Shown in pieces: positions 5,334 to 7,910 of a stretch of 7,910 bases of DNA. A program made the translations under genes and the position numbers. Numbering within the stretch: position 1 is the first letter of the stretch; each line of letters starts with the position of its first letter. The DNA is taken from assembly GCA_016744275.1 (NCBI GenBank), contig JADGEP010000173.1:1-7910 (forward strand), written 5' to 3'. The notes beneath the pieces are model-generated. The model was not told the DNA's origin and searched no databases. It saw nothing but the letters and a program-made list of their open reading frames with translations. Source of the stretch: Candidatus Krumholzibacteriia bacterium. GTDB taxonomy: Bacteria; Krumholzibacteriota; Krumholzibacteriia; LZORAL124-64-63.

Positions 5334-6534
5334 TTTCCGATGCGTGATCGAGGGTATCAGCTTGTTCGTCCGGGTCGGTATTAAAATCCCGGTCAGTTTC
5401 GTTTTCAATATCCAATTCGTCATCGGTCTCGGCCGAGGGTGGCATCACCGTTGAAGCCGTGCTCGTGCGGCCTTCGGTCACTGCCTCAATCGCTTCCATC
5501 AGGGTTTCGATGTCCACCTTCTCGCCTTTAGTGACCGGAATGACCCGCGCTCGCGGACGGTCCGCAGGAACCCACTGGGCCCCATCATTCTTGCCGAACA
5601 GTCCAATGGCCGGGATCCCCAGCGCCACCGCAAAGTGGAAAAAATCAGTATTGCCGCTGATATACAGATCGCATTGGGAAAGCAACAGGATCATTTCCAA
5701 CAGGGTTTCACGTTCCAAGCCAACGGGCACCTCAGACAACCGGGTCTCGAATTTTTGCAACCGCTCTGCGTCTTGCGGATCGCCTAAGGGCAGCACTTTG
5801 CAAACCAGTTGGCTCGTAAGCTGCCGCACCAGAAACTGCAAGTTATCCAAGGCAAATGCGTGTCCGGTCTTCCCCACGCCAGGATCCACGCCGATGAGCA
5901 TCTGGTCCGGATTGGGTTTGTGAAAATGAACCTGTTGGGCCATCTGCCGAACCTTGTCCATGGGCAACGGCCAACGGGTGTTCATTTCTTCCGGAGCGAA
6001 TCCCAAAAATGGCGCGGCGCGGCGCAAACGGTCGCCCCGATATCCCACATTTTGTCCATCGCCTGCTCTCATCTCAAAATTGATCGCTGGCCAAGCGTCA
6101 GCGTGGCTGGCGCCATACCGCAGATTTGCTCCACTGGCGAGAGCGGCCAATTCCAACCGGGGTCGGGCGTCGTAAGACATCACCAGCGCAACGTCATATT
6201 TGCCGTTGCCCAATTTGCGCAACATCGAACTGAAGGCCGGACGCCACGGATTCAATTGCCCGTCCTTGTAGATGATGCATTGGCGTGCCAAACCACTCGG
6301 CACAATCAATGGCGCGTGTTTCTCGGGTAAGAGAAAGTCCATTTTGGAACCCGGAAACCGGCGGCGGATCGCTGTCAACAAAGGCACATGAAACAGCACA
6401 TCGCTCAAATCGCCGGGATCGATGCAAAGAATCCGTGAATCTTCACGCAAAGCACCGGGCACGGTGAAGGACGACTGCTGTCCCTTGCGAAAGAACGGCC
6501 GCATCAACGAACTGATAAGCTTGTGCTCAGACAA
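5326..6534 (-). CDS. Divergent GT9-like protein with acidic C-terminal tail, first of cluster
   Basis: The protein has 402 residues from a TTG start. The N-terminal GT9 pattern is visible but altered: ILCIDPGDLSDVLFHVPLL (35-53), where the usual Gly-Asp is Ser-Asp (S44 D45). The donor region reads GVDPGVGKTGHAFA (215-228), with a Lys (K222) but no KxWP. The usual DSGxxHLA reads ISGNTDFFHFAVALGIP (292-308), so the Asp-Ser-Gly is lost while H300 is kept. LFGKNDGAQWVP (312-323) replaces the FGxTxPxxxxP motif. The four-cysteine motif of the other three GT9s is missing. The last 36 residues or so (about 367-402) are acidic (16 Asp/Glu) and probably disordered. An AGGAG box 5 nt before TTG 6534 supports this start over ATG 6576 (inside lon) and ATG 6504. 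The gene begins 8 nt after the lon stop. It may be a GT9 with another donor, or a non-catalytic paralogue; the sequence does not decide. Confidence 0.8.
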   Translation of the reverse strand: MSEHKLISSLMRPFFRKGQQSSFTVPGALREDSRILCIDPGDLSDVLFHVPLLTAIRRRFPGSKMDFLLPEKHAPLIVPSGLARQCIIYKDGQLNPWRPAFSSMLRKLGNGKYDVALVMSYDARPRLELAALASGANLRYGASHADAWPAINFEMRAGDGQNVGYRGDRLRRAAPFLGFAPEEMNTRWPLPMDKVRQMAQQVHFHKPNPDQMLIGVDPGVGKTGHAFALDNLQFLVRQLTSQLVCKVLPLGDPQDAERLQKFETRLSEVPVGLERETLLEMILLLSQCDLYISGNTDFFHFAVALGIPAIGLFGKNDGAQWVPADRPRARVIPVTKGEKVDIETLMEAIEAVTEGRTSTASTVMPPSAETDDELDIENETDRDFNTDPDEQADTLDHASENE

Positions 6535-6539
6535 CGCGT

Positions 6540-6544
6540 CTCCT
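6540..6544 (-). promoter_or_regulatory. Shine-Dalgarno site overlapping the lon stop, deciding the TTG start of the first GT9
   Basis: AGGAG shares bases with the lon TAG stop (6543-6545) and is 5 nt before TTG 6532-6534. Ribosomes ending lon would terminate on the site, which suits coupling of lon and the glycosyltransferase gene. Confidence 0.7.
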
Positions 6545-7910
6545 ACTCGAACACATCGGGCAGGATGGTATCCCAAACCTGATCCACATGGCTGACCGGA
6601 ATGAATTCAATGGCCTCGCGCACTTCTTCAGGAATATCATCCAGATCAGCTTCATTGGTCGCCGGCAGGATGACTCGCTTGATCCCCACACGGTGGGCCG
6701 CGAGCACCTTGTCGGTCAATCCACCAATGGGCAGCACCGCTCCGGTCAGCGTGATTTCGCCAGTCATAGCCGTGCGCCGATCAATGGCCTTGTTCACCAT
6801 CAAAGACAGCAGAACACTGGCCATGGCGATGCCCGCACTGGGTCCATCCTTGGGCACAGCTCCGGCTGGCAAATGGATGTGAACATCCCGTTTGTTGAAA
6901 AACTCGTCGTATTTTTTATTGGCTCCAAACCGATTGCGCAAATAGCTGAACGCCGCGGCGGCCGATTCCTGCATCACGCTGCCCACTTGTCCCGTGAGCT
7001 TCAAGACACCGCGTCCGCCGGGCAAACTCAGTCCTTCGATGTAGAGGATTTTGCCCCCGACCTGAGTCCAGGCCAAACCGGTGCAAACTCCGGCCTTCAA
7101 TGACCGGCGCAAGCGCTGCCCTGAGTAACTCGGCGGGCCGAGATAGTCTTCCAGGTTTTTGGCCCCGATGGTTTGCTTCTTTTTCTTACCCTTGGCAACC
7201 GCGGTGGCCACCTTGCGGCACACCCCACCGATTTCACGTTCAAGGTTGCGCACACCCGCTTCGCGAGTGTGATCCTCGATAATCTTCATCAGTCCCGCAT
7301 CAGTGATACGGATCATCTTGCTGGTCAACCCATTGGCCTCGATCTGGCGTGGCGCCAGGTAGCGCTTGGCGATCTGCAGCTTCTCCAGATTCGTGTATCC
7401 GGACAAGTGGATGATCTCCATGCGATCCAACAGGGGACGCGGGATCGTATCGAGCATATTGGCCGTGGTGATGAACATCACCTTGGACAAGTCAAAGGGC
7501 AAAGTCAGGTAATGGTCGGTGAAATCCGAATTTTGTTCGGGATCCAATACCTCCAACAGTGCGCTGGCCGGATCGCCCCGGAAGTCCTGGCCCAACTTGT
7601 CGATTTCATCCAGCATCAGCACGGGATTGTTGGTCCCGCACTCCTTGATGCCTGCGATGATGCGACCTGGCATTGAGCCCACATAGGTGCGCCGATGGCC
7701 GCGAATTTCCGCTTCATCGCGCATGCCACCCAGGGAGAAACGGAAGAACTTGCGCCCCACCGCCTCGGCAATGCTGCGTCCCAAGGAGGTCTTGCCCACG
7801 CCGGGAGGCCCTACAAAACAGAGAATGGAGCCTTTGACGTCCGGGTTCAATTTGCGCACACTAAGAAATTCAAGGATGCGTTCTTTGACCTTCTCCAACC
7901 CGTAATGGTC
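6543..7910 (-). CDS. lon: ATP-dependent protease Lon (LonA), C-terminal 455 residues (5' end beyond right edge)
   Basis: The frame is open through the right edge, so the N-terminal substrate-recognition domain (about 320 residues by comparison with E. coli Lon) is missing from the window. Numbering from the edge, the AAA+ module has Walker A GPPGVGKT (34-41), the pore-region segment GGMRDEAEIRGHRRTYVGSMPG (61-82; key residues R64, Y76, V77, G78), Walker B PVLMLDEID (96-104), sensor-1 N151 and sensor-2 R221. The protease domain has the catalytic Ser in PKDGPSAG (353-360, S358) and the catalytic Lys in IGGLTDK (395-401, K401). The 43-residue Ser-Lys spacing matches E. coli S679/K722. A KKKK run (242-245) lies between the modules. 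Lon degrades misfolded and regulatory cytosolic proteins using ATP. All visible catalytic residues are intact. It is followed 8 nt later by a glycosyltransferase gene with no terminator visible between them. Confidence 0.97.
   Translation of the reverse strand, partial: DHYGLEKVKERILEFLSVRKLNPDVKGSILCFVGPPGVGKTSLGRSIAEAVGRKFFRFSLGGMRDEAEIRGHRRTYVGSMPGRIIAGIKECGTNNPVLMLDEIDKLGQDFRGDPASALLEVLDPEQNSDFTDHYLTLPFDLSKVMFITTANMLDTIPRPLLDRMEIIHLSGYTNLEKLQIAKRYLAPRQIEANGLTSKMIRITDAGLMKIIEDHTREAGVRNLEREIGGVCRKVATAVAKGKKKKQTIGAKNLEDYLGPPSYSGQRLRRSLKAGVCTGLAWTQVGGKILYIEGLSLPGGRGVLKLTGQVGSVMQESAAAAFSYLRNRFGANKKYDEFFNKRDVHIHLPAGAVPKDGPSAGIAMASVLLSLMVNKAIDRRTAMTGEITLTGAVLPIGGLTDKVLAAHRVGIKRVILPATNEADLDDIPEEVREAIEFIPVSHVDQVWDTILPDVFE

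Noticed and set aside
5334..5423. A 30-residue N-terminal extension of the WaaF-like protein
   Set aside because: It is encoded entirely over the acidic tail of the upstream GT9 in another frame, has no ribosome site at its ATG, and the GT9 domain begins normally just after the internal Met at 5333.
6535..6576. Start of the first GT9 at ATG 6576, inside lon
   Set aside because: It would force a 34-bp overlap with lon and lacks a good ribosome site, whereas TTG 6534 has AGGAG at ideal spacing.
1..7910. A defence system, CRISPR array, prophage or insertion sequence
   Set aside because: All bases are accounted for by housekeeping-type or envelope genes. No spaced repeats, transposase motifs, terminal inverted repeats or RNA genes were seen. 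A novel immune-type system is not supported here.

Overview
The window is a gene-dense stretch of a diderm (Gram-negative) bacterial chromosome with moderately high G+C. Every supported gene lies on the minus strand, so transcription runs from high to low coordinates. The organism cannot be named from the sequence. The evidence for an outer membrane is four glycosyltransferase family 9 (GT9, ADP-heptose:LPS heptosyltransferase-like) proteins, a GmhB-type heptose-bisphosphate phosphatase, and an exported DUF3108 protein. The low overall similarity to textbook enterobacterial WaaC/WaaF and the 'NPR'-type GT9s would suit a Desulfobacterota-like or other deep-branching diderm lineage, but this is only an impression.

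Layout in transcription order: (1) the C-terminal 455 residues of a Lon protease, cut by the right edge (6543-7910). (2) A divergent GT9-like protein with an acidic tail (5326-6534). (3) A WaaF-like heptosyltransferase (4206-5333). (4) GmhB-like HAD phosphatase (3586-4206). (5) A GT9 carrying a 12-bp tandem repeat (2402-3589). (6) A second, related GT9 (1350-2399). (7) A secreted DUF3108 protein (516-1346). (8) The N-terminal 161 residues of a GT39/ArnT-like polytopic membrane glycosyltransferase, cut by the left edge (1-484).

The junctions are extremely tight: 8-nt gap, 8-bp overlap, 1-bp TGATG overlap, 4-bp ATGA overlap, 2-nt gap, 3-nt gap, 31-nt gap. There is no room for an intrinsic terminator or a conventional intergenic promoter, so the genes look like one translationally coupled operon downstream of lon. 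Several starts are set by Shine-Dalgarno spacing rather than by the longest open frame. Two of them are TTG codons.

Together the genes suggest assembly of a heptose-containing LPS core or similar envelope glycan. GmhB makes a precursor of ADP-heptose, and the GT9 enzymes transfer sugars at the cytoplasmic face. A GT39 enzyme probably adds a sugar from a polyprenyl-phosphate donor at the periplasmic face, and DUF3108 acts outside the cytoplasm in an unknown role. The other ADP-heptose genes (gmhA, hldE, hldD) are not in the window. I see no RNA gene, mobile element, CRISPR array or defence system. The most unusual items are the degenerate acidic-tailed GT9, the linkage to lon, and the in-frame repeat in the third GT9.
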